Part shown: positions 24,968 through 36,267 of the stretch, piece after piece | Layout of the letters: each line of letters begins with the position of its first letter | How positions within the stretch are numbered: position 1 is the stretch's first letter | NCBI GenBank assembly: GCA_937967325.1 | Contig: CALBSQ010000162.1 | Coordinates: 1 to 60,467 of the forward strand | DNA from: an uncultured Chloroflexota bacterium | GTDB lineage: Bacteria; Chloroflexota; UBA4733 | DNA length: 60,467 nucleotides | Direction: 5' to 3' | Notes under the pieces: model-generated | What the model was told of the DNA's origin: nothing | Seen by the model: the letters and a program-made list of their open reading frames with translations, nothing else | Database searches by the model: none | Program-made: the position numbers and the translations under genes

Positions 24968-25999
24968 ATGGCAGCGGACAAGAAACTGGGGATCGGCGTT
25001 ATCGGCATCGGCTGGGTGGCGCACGAGCACATCAAGGCCTGGAAGAACAATCCGAGCTGTGAGGTCGTCGCGCTCTCCAGCCACAGCAGCGACAACGCGC
25101 TGGAGGCGCAGCGGCGGCACGAGCTGCCCCACGCGCGGACCTACACCGACTGGGCCAACCTGGTCCGCGACGACCGCGTTAACGTCGTCGACGTCTGCTC
25201 GATGAACCACCTGCACGTGCCGCAGGGCGTCGCCGCCGCGGAAGCCGGCAAGCACGTACTCATCGAGAAGCCGGCCGCCAACGACCTGGAAGGGCTGCGC
25301 AAGCTGGAGGCGGCCATCGACAAGGCGGGGGTGAAGAGCCTGGTCGGCTTCGAGCTGCACTGGAGCCCCTACTTCGAGTCGATCCGCACCATGATCGAGA
25401 ACGAGTTCTTCGGCCCGCTCTTCTACGTCGAGTGCGACTACTTCTCCGGCAACTGGGAGAAGTGGTACCCCGGCTACGACTGGGTCAAGACGGCGGAGAA
25501 GGGCGGCTCGGCGCTGCCCGCCGCCGGCGTCCACGCCGTCGACGCCATCCGCCAGTTCGCGGGGGCCGAGGCGACGGAGGTCTTCGCCTACGCCGGCAAC
25601 TTCACGCAGACCATGGAGTGGGACCCGACCATCATCACGATGATCCGCTTCGCCAACGGCACGATTGGCAAGGTCGGCTGCGTGCTGGAAGGCAACCTGA
25701 AGTACCAATTCAACGTCCGCCTGCACGGTCCCAAGGGCACGCTGGTGAACGACCGCTTCCTCACCAACTATCTGCCCGGTCAGACCGGCTGGGCCCAGTT
25801 CCCGACCATCCTACCCGACACGCCCGAAGTGTCGCATCACCCCTTCCAGGGCGAGCTCGACCACCTGATCGACTGCATCCGCGAGGACCGCACGCCGATC
25901 GTCGACATCAAGGACGCCGTGAAGACGCACGAGATCGCCTTCGGCGCCGAGCTCTCCGCCAAGGAGGGGAGGCCGGTCAAGCTGCCGTTGCCGCGCTGA
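24968..25999 (+). CDS. Gfo/Idh/MocA-family oxidoreductase
   Basis: 343 residues from an ATG with GGGAGAG about 10 bp upstream. Rossmann strand IGVIGIGWVAHEHIKAW; EKP in LIEKPAAN; substrate-site AAGVHAVDAIRQFAG. Follows the MBL-fold gene by 80 bp in the same direction. It differs from the 19043/20357 pair in sequence, so it is not part of that duplication. Substrate unknown. Confidence 0.92.
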   Translation: MAADKKLGIGVIGIGWVAHEHIKAWKNNPSCEVVALSSHSSDNALEAQRRHELPHARTYTDWANLVRDDRVNVVDVCSMNHLHVPQGVAAAEAGKHVLIEKPAANDLEGLRKLEAAIDKAGVKSLVGFELHWSPYFESIRTMIENEFFGPLFYVECDYFSGNWEKWYPGYDWVKTAEKGGSALPAAGVHAVDAIRQFAGAEATEVFAYAGNFTQTMEWDPTIITMIRFANGTIGKVGCVLEGNLKYQFNVRLHGPKGTLVNDRFLTNYLPGQTGWAQFPTILPDTPEVSHHPFQGELDHLIDCIREDRTPIVDIKDAVKTHEIAFGAELSAKEGRPVKLPLPR

Positions 26000-26163
26000 G
26001 CGCTGCCTGAAGCGTTGTCGGCATCGTCTGCCCGGCGTCCTCATACCGAGCCGACGATACCGGTTTCTCTGTGCGCGGGCTGGTGAGTCGTTCGTAACTG
26101 ACAGCCGGTACCAACTGCCCTCGTGCGCTACACTGCAGGTCAGCACAGAGGAGGCAAGCAGCC

Positions 26164-26931
26164 ATGGTTGACTCACAGCGCGTCGCCCTGGAGGAAGCCC
26201 AGCCGGCGGAGCTGTGGCCGCCGGACGATACCGAGGAGAGCGTCTTGGGCACGAACCTCCACCAAACCACCATCACCAACGTGCGCCTTGCCCTCAACGA
26301 GATCGCGGCGGCGCACCCGTCCCCCAGAGGGTCGCGGCCCTGGCAAGCGCTCGGCCAGACTATGATCACCGGCTTGCAGCGACCCGACGGCTCGCGCTAC
26401 ACCGTGCTGCCGGACGTGTTCGTCTACCCGCGGCCCATCGACGATCGGCGTGGCTCGCTGGCCCTGGCTCTCGACGGACCACCGGCGCTGGTAATCGAGG
26501 TGCTGAGCGACGCGACCTACCGGAGCGATCTGGACATGGAGCGGGGCAAAGGCTACAGCTACGCCCGGGCCGGGGTGCGCGAATATCTGGTGCTCGACCC
26601 GATCGGCGAATTCGTGCCGGAGCAAGTGCGTGGCTGGCGACTGGAGGGGGATGCGTACCGGCCTTTGGCGCCGGATGCGCAAGGTCGCTGGCAGAGCCGG
26701 GAGGTCGGGGCGGCGTTCTCCTTTGCCGGCGTGCAAGTTGCGGTGTACGGCCCGCAAGGCCAGCGCCAGTTGCGCGAGGGGGAGATCACCCAGGAACTGG
26801 AGCGTCGAGACCGGCAATACGCCGAGGCGCTGGAACGTCGAGACCGGCAATACGCCGAGGCGCTGGCGCGACAGGAGCAAGAGCTGGCCGCGCTGCGGGA
26901 CCAGGTAGAGCGGTTGAGGCGCGGGCAATAG
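26164..26931 (+). CDS. Uma2-family (DUF820) putative endonuclease with heptad-like tail
   Basis: 255 residues. The restriction-endonuclease-like fold of Uma2/DUF820 is seen in LPDVFVYP (Asp), LVIEVLSDAT (Glu) and GKGYSYARAGVREYLVLDP (Lys and the EY-VLDP signature). The C-terminal 60 residues are a charged coiled coil containing ERRDRQYAEAL twice, from a 33-bp DNA duplication (26797-26862). ATG follows AGAGGAGG. The family is widespread in Chloroflexota and cyanobacteria and its role is unclear. It stands alone before a convergent ABC exporter. Confidence 0.88.
   Translation: MVDSQRVALEEAQPAELWPPDDTEESVLGTNLHQTTITNVRLALNEIAAAHPSPRGSRPWQALGQTMITGLQRPDGSRYTVLPDVFVYPRPIDDRRGSLALALDGPPALVIEVLSDATYRSDLDMERGKGYSYARAGVREYLVLDPIGEFVPEQVRGWRLEGDAYRPLAPDAQGRWQSREVGAAFSFAGVQVAVYGPQGQRQLREGEITQELERRDRQYAEALERRDRQYAEALARQEQELAALRDQVERLRRGQ
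26797..26862 (+). repeat. Two-copy 33-bp tandem repeat inside the Uma2 gene
   Basis: Copies 26797-26829 and 26830-26862 differ at one base and encode the repeated coiled-coil unit ERRDRQYAEAL. Confidence 0.95.
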
Positions 26932-26996
26932 CGAGCGCATTCCGCGTGACGTCGAGCGACCATGGAAGGACCGGCGACCCCTGAACTCGCGGCGGT

Positions 26997-28827
<1,831 letters not shown>

Positions 28828-28835
<8 letters not shown>

Positions 28836-30720
28836 CGTCGGCCGCCCTCTCCGTGGTCCCCGAGCTGCTTGCGGCGACAAAGCGCTTGGCCTGGAGCGCG
28901 AACATGTGGGCGTACCGCCCGCCGGCAGCAAGGAGGGCGTCGTGCGTGCCGTCCTCGACCACGCGCCCGCCGTCGAGCACGACGATCCGGTCGGCGCGGC
29001 GCACAGTGGAGAAGCGGTGGGAGATCAGGATCGTGGTCAGCCCCTGGGTGATGTCCAGGAAGCGCTCGTAGAGCGCGGCTTCGGCGCGCACGTCGAGATT
29101 GGCCGTCGGCTCGTCCAGGACCAGGAGCGAAGCGCCGGCCTGCGCCGCGAAGAGCGCCCGCGCCAGCGCCAGCCGCTGCCACTGGCCGCCGGAGAGGTCC
29201 GCGCCACCGCGGTACTGGCGGGAGAGTATCGTGTCCCAGCCCCGTGGCAGGCGTTCCACGACGTCCAGCGCGCCGGCCTTGCCTGCCGCCGCCACCAGAG
29301 CGGCCTCGTCGTCCAGGTGCTCGGGGGCGCCAAGCGCGACGTTGTCGCGCGCCGTGAGCGCGAAGTGGAGGAAGTCCCGGAAGACGGCGGTGACGCGTCG
29401 CTGCCAGGCGCGCGCGTCGATCTCCCGCAGATCCACGCCGTCCGCGGTGATCCGCCCGGCGGTGGGGTCGTAGAGCCGCGCGATGAGCTTGACGAGCGTC
29501 GTCTTGCCGGCGCCGTTCTCGCCGACGATGGCGAGCGAGCGGCCCGCGGGAATGAACAGGTCGAGATCCTGGAGCACCGGCGGCCGCGAGTCTCCGGGCC
29601 GGTCATCGAGGCTCGGATAGCGGAAGCTCACACCCTCCAGCCGGATGCCCGTCCGCGGCATGCCCGTGGGTGCCATGGCGCCGCGGAGCGCGTCGCGCTG
29701 CTCTGCTTCGGCGGTGAGCCGTTCGAGCTCCAGCACCGGCGGCACGGCGCCGGCGCCGTGGGCCAACGCCAGTGTTTCGGCGCCGGGCAGGATGATCGCG
29801 CCGACTGCCTGCGCGACCCCGAGATAGGTGGCGAGCGCGCGCAGCGTGATCTCGCCACGCACGGCCGCGAGCCCGACGGCTGCCAGCACCGCGAGGTACG
29901 CCGCGCCCAGAGCGAGCGCCGTCACCGCCTGCACGCCCTTGCCCTGCGCCCGCTCCCGCCAGACCGGTTCAAGCACGCGCTGCGTCTCCTGGGCGAAGCG
30001 GTCGATCAGCCAGTCGACCAGACCCCAGACGCGCACTTCCTTAGCGGCGGGCGGCGACATGACGAGCTGCTGGAGGTAGTCGGCACGCCGCACGAACTTG
30101 GTCTGGTTGTAGGCGACTTCGGCGCCCCGCAGGAACTCGCGCCGGATGAAATGCGCGGCAACCACCCAAACGGCAAACCATACCAGTGCGAGCGGCACGC
30201 TAAAACGCGCCAGCACCAGCGTGGCGCCGGCACTTTGCAGCCAGGCGCTGGCGGCGCTGGCGAGGGGCGCGACCGTATCGCCCGCGCGCCAGCGGCCGCC
30301 GGACACGTCGAGAGCACGCTTGATCCGGTCGCGCGTCGCGGGGTCTTCGAGGTGCGCGATCCTGGCGGGCCGGTTGAGCGCGAGCATGACGCGCTCGCGC
30401 AGGCGCTCATCCAACCGGCGGCCGAGGGAGGCCGCCAGCGTCGCGCGTACCAAGCCGAGCGCGCGGATGGCGACAAAGAGCGCGCTGACCACCGCCAGGG
30501 CGGTCATGGCACTATGCGCTGGGAGGGAGTCAGGTCCAGCGGCAACCGCGGCGGGCACGGCGCCGATGAGCGCGCCAGTGGCGATCGTCGCGGCCAGCGG
30601 CAGCTGCGCGCCGAGCACCACCCCCGCCGCTGCCAGCAGCGTCGAAGGGCCGTTCACGCCCGGCAGCAGCCGCGCGATTCGCCAGTAAGGCCGGATCGAC
30701 GCCCAAAACGCGCGCACCAC
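28828..30720 (-). CDS. ABC exporter half-transporter (subunit A)
   Basis: 630 residues with a transmembrane domain (about 15-330) and an ATPase domain: Walker A GENGAGKTT near residue 400, LSGGQ, Walker B LLVLDEPTANLD and ISHRFSTV. Start is a GTG at 30720 (another GTG follows at 30717) with AGG upstream; no ATG fits. The first helix is preceded by a basic segment (RAFWASIRPYWR). Forms an operon with subunit B. Type IV exporter architecture. Confidence 0.92.
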
Positions 30721-30944
30721 GACCTGGATGGTCCCGTCTTCGTGTCAGCACGGCCGCTGGCGCAATGGTACACCGTAGTGGCGCAGGCTCACGGTGTGTA
30801 GGGAGCCTAGCTTCAATGGGTATCGCCCCGGCGCTGCTCCTCGACATCGAGGCCGGCGCCCCGCTCACAGTCCGCAGTGACTGCCGGGTCGGATCGTCCC
30901 TCCCGCCGCGAAGCAATATCGCCTTCGCGAGGGCAACGGCCATT

Positions 30945-31196
30945 TCAAGTTCGAGTTGACGTGTCAACCGAGACCGGCGCTTCCTTTGGCGTGCCCTGCT
31001 TTCCGGGCCAAAGCAGGGCACGCACGCGCCGCGTCAACGCATGCAGGTCGACACCGTGCTTCTGGCTCATCGCCAGGAGGATGTCCGCAAGCTCCGGCGG
31101 CGGCTCGTTCCACTGATCCTCTTCACGCCGCTGACGGCCGTATTGTTCGACACTTTGCCGCGCGATAAGGTCGAGCTGCTGAGTGGACTCTGCCAT
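30945..31196 (-). CDS. Small hypothetical protein, 83 residues
   Basis: ATG at 31196 is preceded by AAGGAGGACAAA, a near-perfect Shine-Dalgarno, which is the main evidence for the gene. The protein is charged and helical (QYGRQRREEDQWNEPPPELA, then DILLAMSQKHGVDLHALTRR), without signal or membrane segment. I do not recognise a family. It lies 224 bp upstream of the ABC exporter on the same strand and next to a decayed insertion element. Confidence 0.6.
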   Translation of the reverse strand: MAESTQQLDLIARQSVEQYGRQRREEDQWNEPPPELADILLAMSQKHGVDLHALTRRVRALLWPGKQGTPKEAPVSVDTSTRT

Positions 31197-31369
31197 TTTG
31201 TCCTCCTTGGACCGGCGGGCGCCCAGGATGGCGCCGTCCAGTAGGTCTGTCGCCGGCCGCGCTCCTTGGGCGTGATCACCCCGCGAGAATTAACGGCGCA
31301 AGGACTATGCCAAAGGGCTGTCGGCCATGTGCTATGCCTGTTCGGACGGCAAGACCAGGGCGTATAGCA

Positions 31370-31415
31370 ATACGCCCCTACCAGAGGTCGCCGACATCCG
31401 TAGGGGCGTATTGCA
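31370..31415. repeat. Hairpin insert within the insertion element's left terminal repeat
   Basis: GCAATACGCCCCTAC (31367-31381) and GTAGGGGCGTATTGC (31400-31414) are perfect 15-bp inverted repeats around an 18-nt loop. Removing 46 bp restores the terminal repeat seen at the right end. GCA is duplicated on both sides (31367-31369, 31413-31415), consistent with a small transposition event. Confidence 0.7.
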
Positions 31416-31453
31416 TGGAGTTTGAGTAATTAATCGGGTGGAAGGAGGCCGAC

Positions 31454-32597
31454 CTAGCGCAGGAGGGCGTGGGGGCCGTGGGCGAACTGGTCGAGGAAGG
31501 CGCCGACCGGTCGGCGCAAGGCGGCGCGGTCGTCGGCCCAGCGGGGCAAGTGGCTGACGTCCTGTTGGAGTCGGCGTCGGCGTTTCTCGATGGGATGGCG
31601 CCAGGCGGCGTCGGTGGGCAAGGCCGCCCGTTGGCTCGGCCGTTGGAGCCGCCGGGCGGTGGGGCTGGGCTGGGCCGGCCAGGCGGCGGGGCGCGGCCGC
31701 GGCCAGGGGAGCGCCTGGGGCTCCAGCGCGGCCAGGACAGCCGGGTGGCAATGGACGGGCCAGTGGTCTTGGACCGGGCAGAGGCGCTCGACGCCGGCGG
31801 ACTGGCCACCCAGCCGTTCGGCGAGGCGGACCAGCTCGGGCCGGCCGATGCGGCCGGCCGGCAGCTAGGCGCCCCGGCCCGTCGCGGCGTCCAGGGCGCC
31901 GGCCAGGCGGGGGCGGGTGTTGCTCCGCCGGCGGCGCTCGGCCCGCGGCCCGCGCCGCTCCAGCGCGGCCTAGCCGAAGCCGAGGGTGGGCTGGCGAGAG
32001 TAGGTGGACTCGCCCTGGTCGAGCAACACTTGCCGCCCCGACGCGCGCGCCACCTGCTCCTGCCGGGCGGCGCGGTAGCCCAGCTTGGCGCGGTCGTGCG
32101 GGTCGGGGCGGTGGAGGGGCCCACGCCCACGCTTCCAGTGTCGCCCCAGGCCATCCAGCCGCCGCCAGACCCCGGACCGGCTGCGGTGGGCCAGCAGCGG
32201 CAGCGCCGCCCGCACCGTGGCCAGGGTCCAGCGGCGCTGCCGGGGGGGCAGCCACGGCGCGAACTCGGCGCGGCGGCGGCGGACCAGATGCCGCCGCCCC
32301 GTCGCCGCCGACTCCCGCGTCCGGCAGCGCAGGGGGGGAAAAGGCCGGCTGGCGGCCGCGGCCCGCGCGCAAGGTCCAGCCCGCGCCCCCGTCCTCCTCG
32401 AAGCGGTCCAGCCAGCGGCAGACCGTCTCCGCCTCGCGCCGTCGCAGCAGCCCGCGGCGGGCCACGGTGGCGGCCGTCGTCCCCGCCGCCACTTGCAGGA
32501 TGGCCGCGGCCCGTTCCCGCCGGTAGGGCTTGGCGTCGACCTTCACCATCCGTTCCAGTGGCGCCCGCTCCTCCTCGCTCAGGTACACCGTGCGCAT
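31454..32597 (-). pseudogene. IS630-like transposase, frameshifted with internal stops
   Basis: The first frame from 32597 gives a helix-turn-helix start (MRTVYLSEEERAPLERMVK) to near RQPAFSPP. At a run of seven C (about 32331-32337) the reading must shift frame to continue as RCRTRESAATGRRHL, VRAALPLLAHRSRSGVWRRL and LLDQGESTYSRQPTL, which is the catalytic core. That frame meets a TAG near 31970 and another after TGRGA, then continues with VQDHWPVHCHPAVLAALEP and HPIEKRRRRLQQDVSHL, the family C-terminus, to a TAG at 31454. At least one frameshift and two stops make it non-functional. Confidence 0.8.
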
Positions 32598-32763
32598 CGC
32601 TCACCTCCGGTCCAGGTCACCAGCGCCGCCCCCGCATAGCCCGTGCCCAATTATCCGATTAGCTACTCAAACTCCATGCTATATGCCCTGGTCCTGCCGC
32701 ACCAGCCCGATCCGGACTATGGCCGACAACATCACAGTCGAGCCCGGGAGCAACGGCCCGGGA

Positions 32764-32872
32764 GCAACGTAAAGAAGTGCAGTGTCCGCTTGGATCCACC
32801 ATCGTTGCCAGCATGTCGTAGGGCGGCGCTCCTGCCCTACGTCGCTCGGTCGATTGCACTTCTTTACGTTGC
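32764..32872. repeat. 109-bp element with 18-bp terminal inverted repeats
   Basis: GCAACGTAAAGAAGTGCA (32764-32781) and its exact complement (32855-32872) flank a further 8-bp hairpin, CGTAGGGC/GCCCTACG (32817-32824, 32834-32841). MITE-like; no coding potential. It lies just before the membrane glycosyltransferase gene. Confidence 0.75.
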
Positions 32873-32950
32873 ACCCCGACAGCCCAACCTGCTAGACTGG
32901 CGCCCAAAGTCTGGAGTCTGGATGACGGCGGTGCGGAGCATTTCCTCGGC

Positions 32951-35900
32951 ATGCCTGGACTGATCGCCGAGATTCACCCGGCGCCGCCCGTCGCGTCTCC
33001 TCTCCGGTCGGGGCACGGCCTACCGATCAGCCTCCTGGGCATCCTCGTCGCCTACCTCGTATTGGCCGCCGCCTTCAGCCTGGCCACGCCCATCCTCGAA
33101 GCGAGCGACGAGAACTCCCACACGGCAGTCGTGTGGAACATCGCTGCTGGACACGGCCTGCCCGTACTCGCGCTCACCGACCGCGGGAAGGTGCTCGTGC
33201 CGGCGCAAGAAGCCGGTCAGCCTCCGTTGTACTACCTGGTGGTCGCCGCCGCGACAGCCTGGATCCACTTCCCGTCTCCCGCCGGCGGCATGCTGCCGAA
33301 TCCGTACTCGGACATTGGCCATCCCGACCAGCAGGGCTGGAATAAGAATCTCCTCATCCATACCCCCGCCGAGGACTTCCCGTGGCACGGGCTGAGCCTG
33401 GCCGTTCACCTGGGACGCCTGGTGTCGATCCTTTGCGGCGCCATCACCGTCACGCTCGTCTACGCGCTTGCTCGCATCGTGGCGCCAGGCGTCGAGGCGG
33501 TACACGCGCTCGCGGCGGCGCTGACCGCCTTCAACCCGATGTTCCTGTTCATCTCGGCGTCCGTCGATAACGATGCGCCGGCCTTCCTGCTCGCCACCGT
33601 CGTGATCGTGCTGCTCGCCAGAACGATCACCGACGATCGTGCCTCCTTGCCTCGCGAGCTCGCCATAGGCGGCGTCGTGGGATTGGCCGTGCTGACAAAG
33701 CTGAACGCGGGCGCGATCGCGGCGCCCGCGGCTGCCGTCTTCCTCTGGCTCGCCTGGCGCCGGCGCTCCTGGCGAAGCGCCGTGAGGGCGCTGGCGATCC
33801 TCGGCCTGACCATCGCGCTGATCGATGGCTGGTGGCTGCTCCGCAACTGGGCGCTCTACGCCGACCCTTCCGGGCTCAGCCGTTTTCTGGCGATCGCCGG
33901 TCATCGCACCCCACCGCTGACCTTCCAGGAGCTGCTGGCGGAGCTGCCCGGCGTGTGGATCTCGTTCTGGGGCGTGTTCGGCATCTTCGACGTGCTGCTT
34001 CCCCAGTGGTACTACACCCTCGCCGACCTCCTCGGCCTGGCCGCGCTCGCCGGCCTGCTGCTCGCTATTCTTCGGCGTTCGACGCTGTTCCCTCGAAGGG
34101 CCCCTGGCATGCTCCTGCTCGGCTGGCTGGCCCTGGAGGCCGTCCTCCTCGTGCGCTGGTCGAGCCTCACGCTCGCCTCTACCGGCCGGCTGCTCTTTCC
34201 GGCGCTCGCCTGTACCAGCATCTTCTTCGCTGTGGGGCTGGCGGAGCTCGCCCGCCGCGCTCGCGCGCTGAGCGTCGCCGCGATCAGCGCCCTGCTCGGG
34301 CTGGGGGCAGCCCTGGCCCTGCCGCTGGCCATCTTGCCGGCCTATGCCCAGCCGCTATTCGTCCCCGCGGCCGAGCTGCGCCCCAACACACCGGTTGGCT
34401 ACCGCTACGGCAACCTCGATCTCGTCGGCGCAAGCGTGTCCGAGCGAGTGGTCCAACCGGGCAGTGTGGTCAAGGTCCAGTTCACCTGGGTCAAGCGCGG
34501 CGCCACCCAACGGGATTACGCGGTCTCCGTGCAGATGCACGGCCCCGATCGGCTGCTCATCGCGCGCACCGACGAGCTGCCCGGCGGCGGCAAGGCGCTC
34601 ACCTCGCAATGGCCCGCCGGGATGGGCCTGCAGGAAGCGGTGCCGCTGCGGCTACCGTCTACGGTATCCACGCCCTTTCTGGGCCGCATCTCCGTCTACG
34701 TCTATCCGGTCAACCGGCCGGACGAACGGGTCACGGCCACGAGCGACGCCGGACAGGAGCTGAGCGATCCGCTGGTCGGCGCCGTGGAAGTACGCGGCAG
34801 CGGCCCGCCGATCCAGCCGACCGCGCTCCCGCAGCCGGTCCATGCCACGTTTGGCGGGCGCATGGAGGTGACCAGCGTGCAAGTCCCGGCCCAGGGGTCT
34901 GCTGGCGAACTGCTCGCCGTCGGCGTCCAATGGCGGGCGGCGCAAGCGCCGGGCGGGAACTTCGCCGCGGTTCTCACCGCGCGGAGCCCTGACGGACAGC
35001 CGGCATTCACGCTCGCCAGCGTGCCGCACGACGGGCTGTTGCCTACCATCGACTGGGTAGCCGGTGAAACGATCGCCGATACCCTCACGGCGCCGCTATC
35101 GGCGCGCACTCCTCCCGGGATCTACACCCTGGGCCTTGGCCTCGTCGACTTGAGCAGCGGCGCCCGCCTCGCCACGGCTGATGGAACCGCCGAAGCAACG
35201 ATCGGTCATATCGTGGTCGTGGCGGCGGGTCCGGGCAATCAGGCCCAGACGCTGGAGCCGGACCTCGTGTACGGCGGACTCCGCTTGCTGCGCATCACCG
35301 TGCCGGGCACGCCCATCGCCTCGGGTGAGCAGGTTCCGGTGGCGCTCGTCTGGCGCGTGGAGCACCGCCTGGCGCAGGACGAGGCGTCGTCCATTCAACT
35401 GCACGGGCCTGATGGGGTGTTGCTCGCCCAGCAGGATGTCGAACCGGGCGGTTCGGTGGCGACGTCGAGCTGGCTGCCCGGGCTGGAAATCAGCAACGTC
35501 GTCACCCTCAGCGTGGCGGCCGGTGCTCCGGCGCCGAGCCTGGCCATCCTCTCGATCTCCGTCTATCCCCAACAGCATCCGGATCGCCCGATCACGGCGG
35601 AGAGCAGGCAAGGGCAGTCGGGTTCGCTGCCGGTTGTCGCTCGCCTGGCGCTTCGCCCAACGAGCGGCCAGGTCGCGCTGCCGCCGCCGCTGCCCTTGCA
35701 GCCCAACGCCGTGTTTGGCGGGACAATTCGCCTCCTCGGCGCCGACGTACCGGCGCGAGTAGTCGCGGGAACCCTGCTGGTTATTCCCGTCCAGTGGCAG
35801 ACGGTGAGCAGTCCACAAGCCGACTACACAGTCTTCGTCCACGCGCTCGATTCGCACGGCAGTCTGGCATTCCAGTTTGACGGGCGGCCGCACGCGGGGA

Positions 35901-36103
35901 AGCTGCCGACGACCGACTGGGTCGCCGGCCAGGTCGTGACGGACAGCCTCACCATTCCCGTGGCGGCCGGCACTCCCCCCGGCGCCTACCGCCTCATGGT
36001 CGGTCTCTACCAACTGCAAACCGGGGCGCGTCTCCCCCTGGCGGATGGCCAGACAGAGTACCCGCTGAGCACGGTTACCGTCGTTGCGCCCGGCGGCGCG
36101 TAG
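32951..36103 (+). CDS. Multi-pass glycosyltransferase-like membrane protein with four C-terminal beta domains
   Basis: 1050 residues. The first 470 are a multi-helix domain with an early DEN motif (ILEASDENSH near residue 50) and QPPLYYLVVA, as in GT39/PMT-like or DUF2142 membrane glycosyltransferases, which use a lipid-linked sugar and carry an acidic pair in the first loop. The rest is four beta modules in an ABAB order: A (about 485-620) and C (775-905) share VKVQF/VPVAL-W and MHGPD/LHGPDG; B (635-765) and D (920-1045) share FGG, VQW, LPT-DWVAG and PPG-Y-L-GL. They would be extracytoplasmic. The ATG has GGAG at a distance. Alone in its transcription unit. Acceptor unknown. Confidence 0.75.
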   Translation: MPGLIAEIHPAPPVASPLRSGHGLPISLLGILVAYLVLAAAFSLATPILEASDENSHTAVVWNIAAGHGLPVLALTDRGKVLVPAQEAGQPPLYYLVVAAATAWIHFPSPAGGMLPNPYSDIGHPDQQGWNKNLLIHTPAEDFPWHGLSLAVHLGRLVSILCGAITVTLVYALARIVAPGVEAVHALAAALTAFNPMFLFISASVDNDAPAFLLATVVIVLLARTITDDRASLPRELAIGGVVGLAVLTKLNAGAIAAPAAAVFLWLAWRRRSWRSAVRALAILGLTIALIDGWWLLRNWALYADPSGLSRFLAIAGHRTPPLTFQELLAELPGVWISFWGVFGIFDVLLPQWYYTLADLLGLAALAGLLLAILRRSTLFPRRAPGMLLLGWLALEAVLLVRWSSLTLASTGRLLFPALACTSIFFAVGLAELARRARALSVAAISALLGLGAALALPLAILPAYAQPLFVPAAELRPNTPVGYRYGNLDLVGASVSERVVQPGSVVKVQFTWVKRGATQRDYAVSVQMHGPDRLLIARTDELPGGGKALTSQWPAGMGLQEAVPLRLPSTVSTPFLGRISVYVYPVNRPDERVTATSDAGQELSDPLVGAVEVRGSGPPIQPTALPQPVHATFGGRMEVTSVQVPAQGSAGELLAVGVQWRAAQAPGGNFAAVLTARSPDGQPAFTLASVPHDGLLPTIDWVAGETIADTLTAPLSARTPPGIYTLGLGLVDLSSGARLATADGTAEATIGHIVVVAAGPGNQAQTLEPDLVYGGLRLLRITVPGTPIASGEQVPVALVWRVEHRLAQDEASSIQLHGPDGVLLAQQDVEPGGSVATSSWLPGLEISNVVTLSVAAGAPAPSLAILSISVYPQQHPDRPITAESRQGQSGSLPVVARLALRPTSGQVALPPPLPLQPNAVFGGTIRLLGADVPARVVAGTLLVIPVQWQTVSSPQADYTVFVHALDSHGSLAFQFDGRPHAGKLPTTDWVAGQVVTDSLTIPVAAGTPPGAYRLMVGLYQLQTGARLPLADGQTEYPLSTVTVVAPGGA

Positions 36104-36267
36104 CAGCGCGGCACGAGGCCCGCGCCGCTGGCACGTGGCCCAACACTGCCGCATGCGGCTAATGCTTGCTGACCGAGGAGCCTCGCCGGACCAGATAACC
36201 AGGTGAATGCTTGATATCCTCAGCTTGGTGGTGATGATCCAGGCGTCAGCAGAGGATTTGCCGCCGC

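Larger units (their letters stand above)
31347..32699. mobile_element. Decayed IS630-like insertion element
   Basis: About 1.35 kb bounded by imperfect inverted repeats of some 42 bp. The right end read in reverse (from 32699: CGGCAGGACCAGGGCATATA) matches the left end from 31347 (CGGCAAGACCAGGGCGTATA), and both continue into GCATGGAGTTTGAGTA. The left copy is interrupted by a 46-bp insert (31370-31415). A broken transposase gene fills the interior. No clear TA target duplication seen, so exact boundaries are approximate. Confidence 0.75.

Noticed and set aside
26797..26862. Two 33-bp repeats considered as the seed of a CRISPR-like array
   Set aside because: They are directly tandem without spacers and encode a coiled-coil repeat in frame.
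31378..32604. Long continuous frames across the insertion element
   Set aside because: They are Pro/Arg/Ala-rich shadows; the true transposase motifs are split over two frames.
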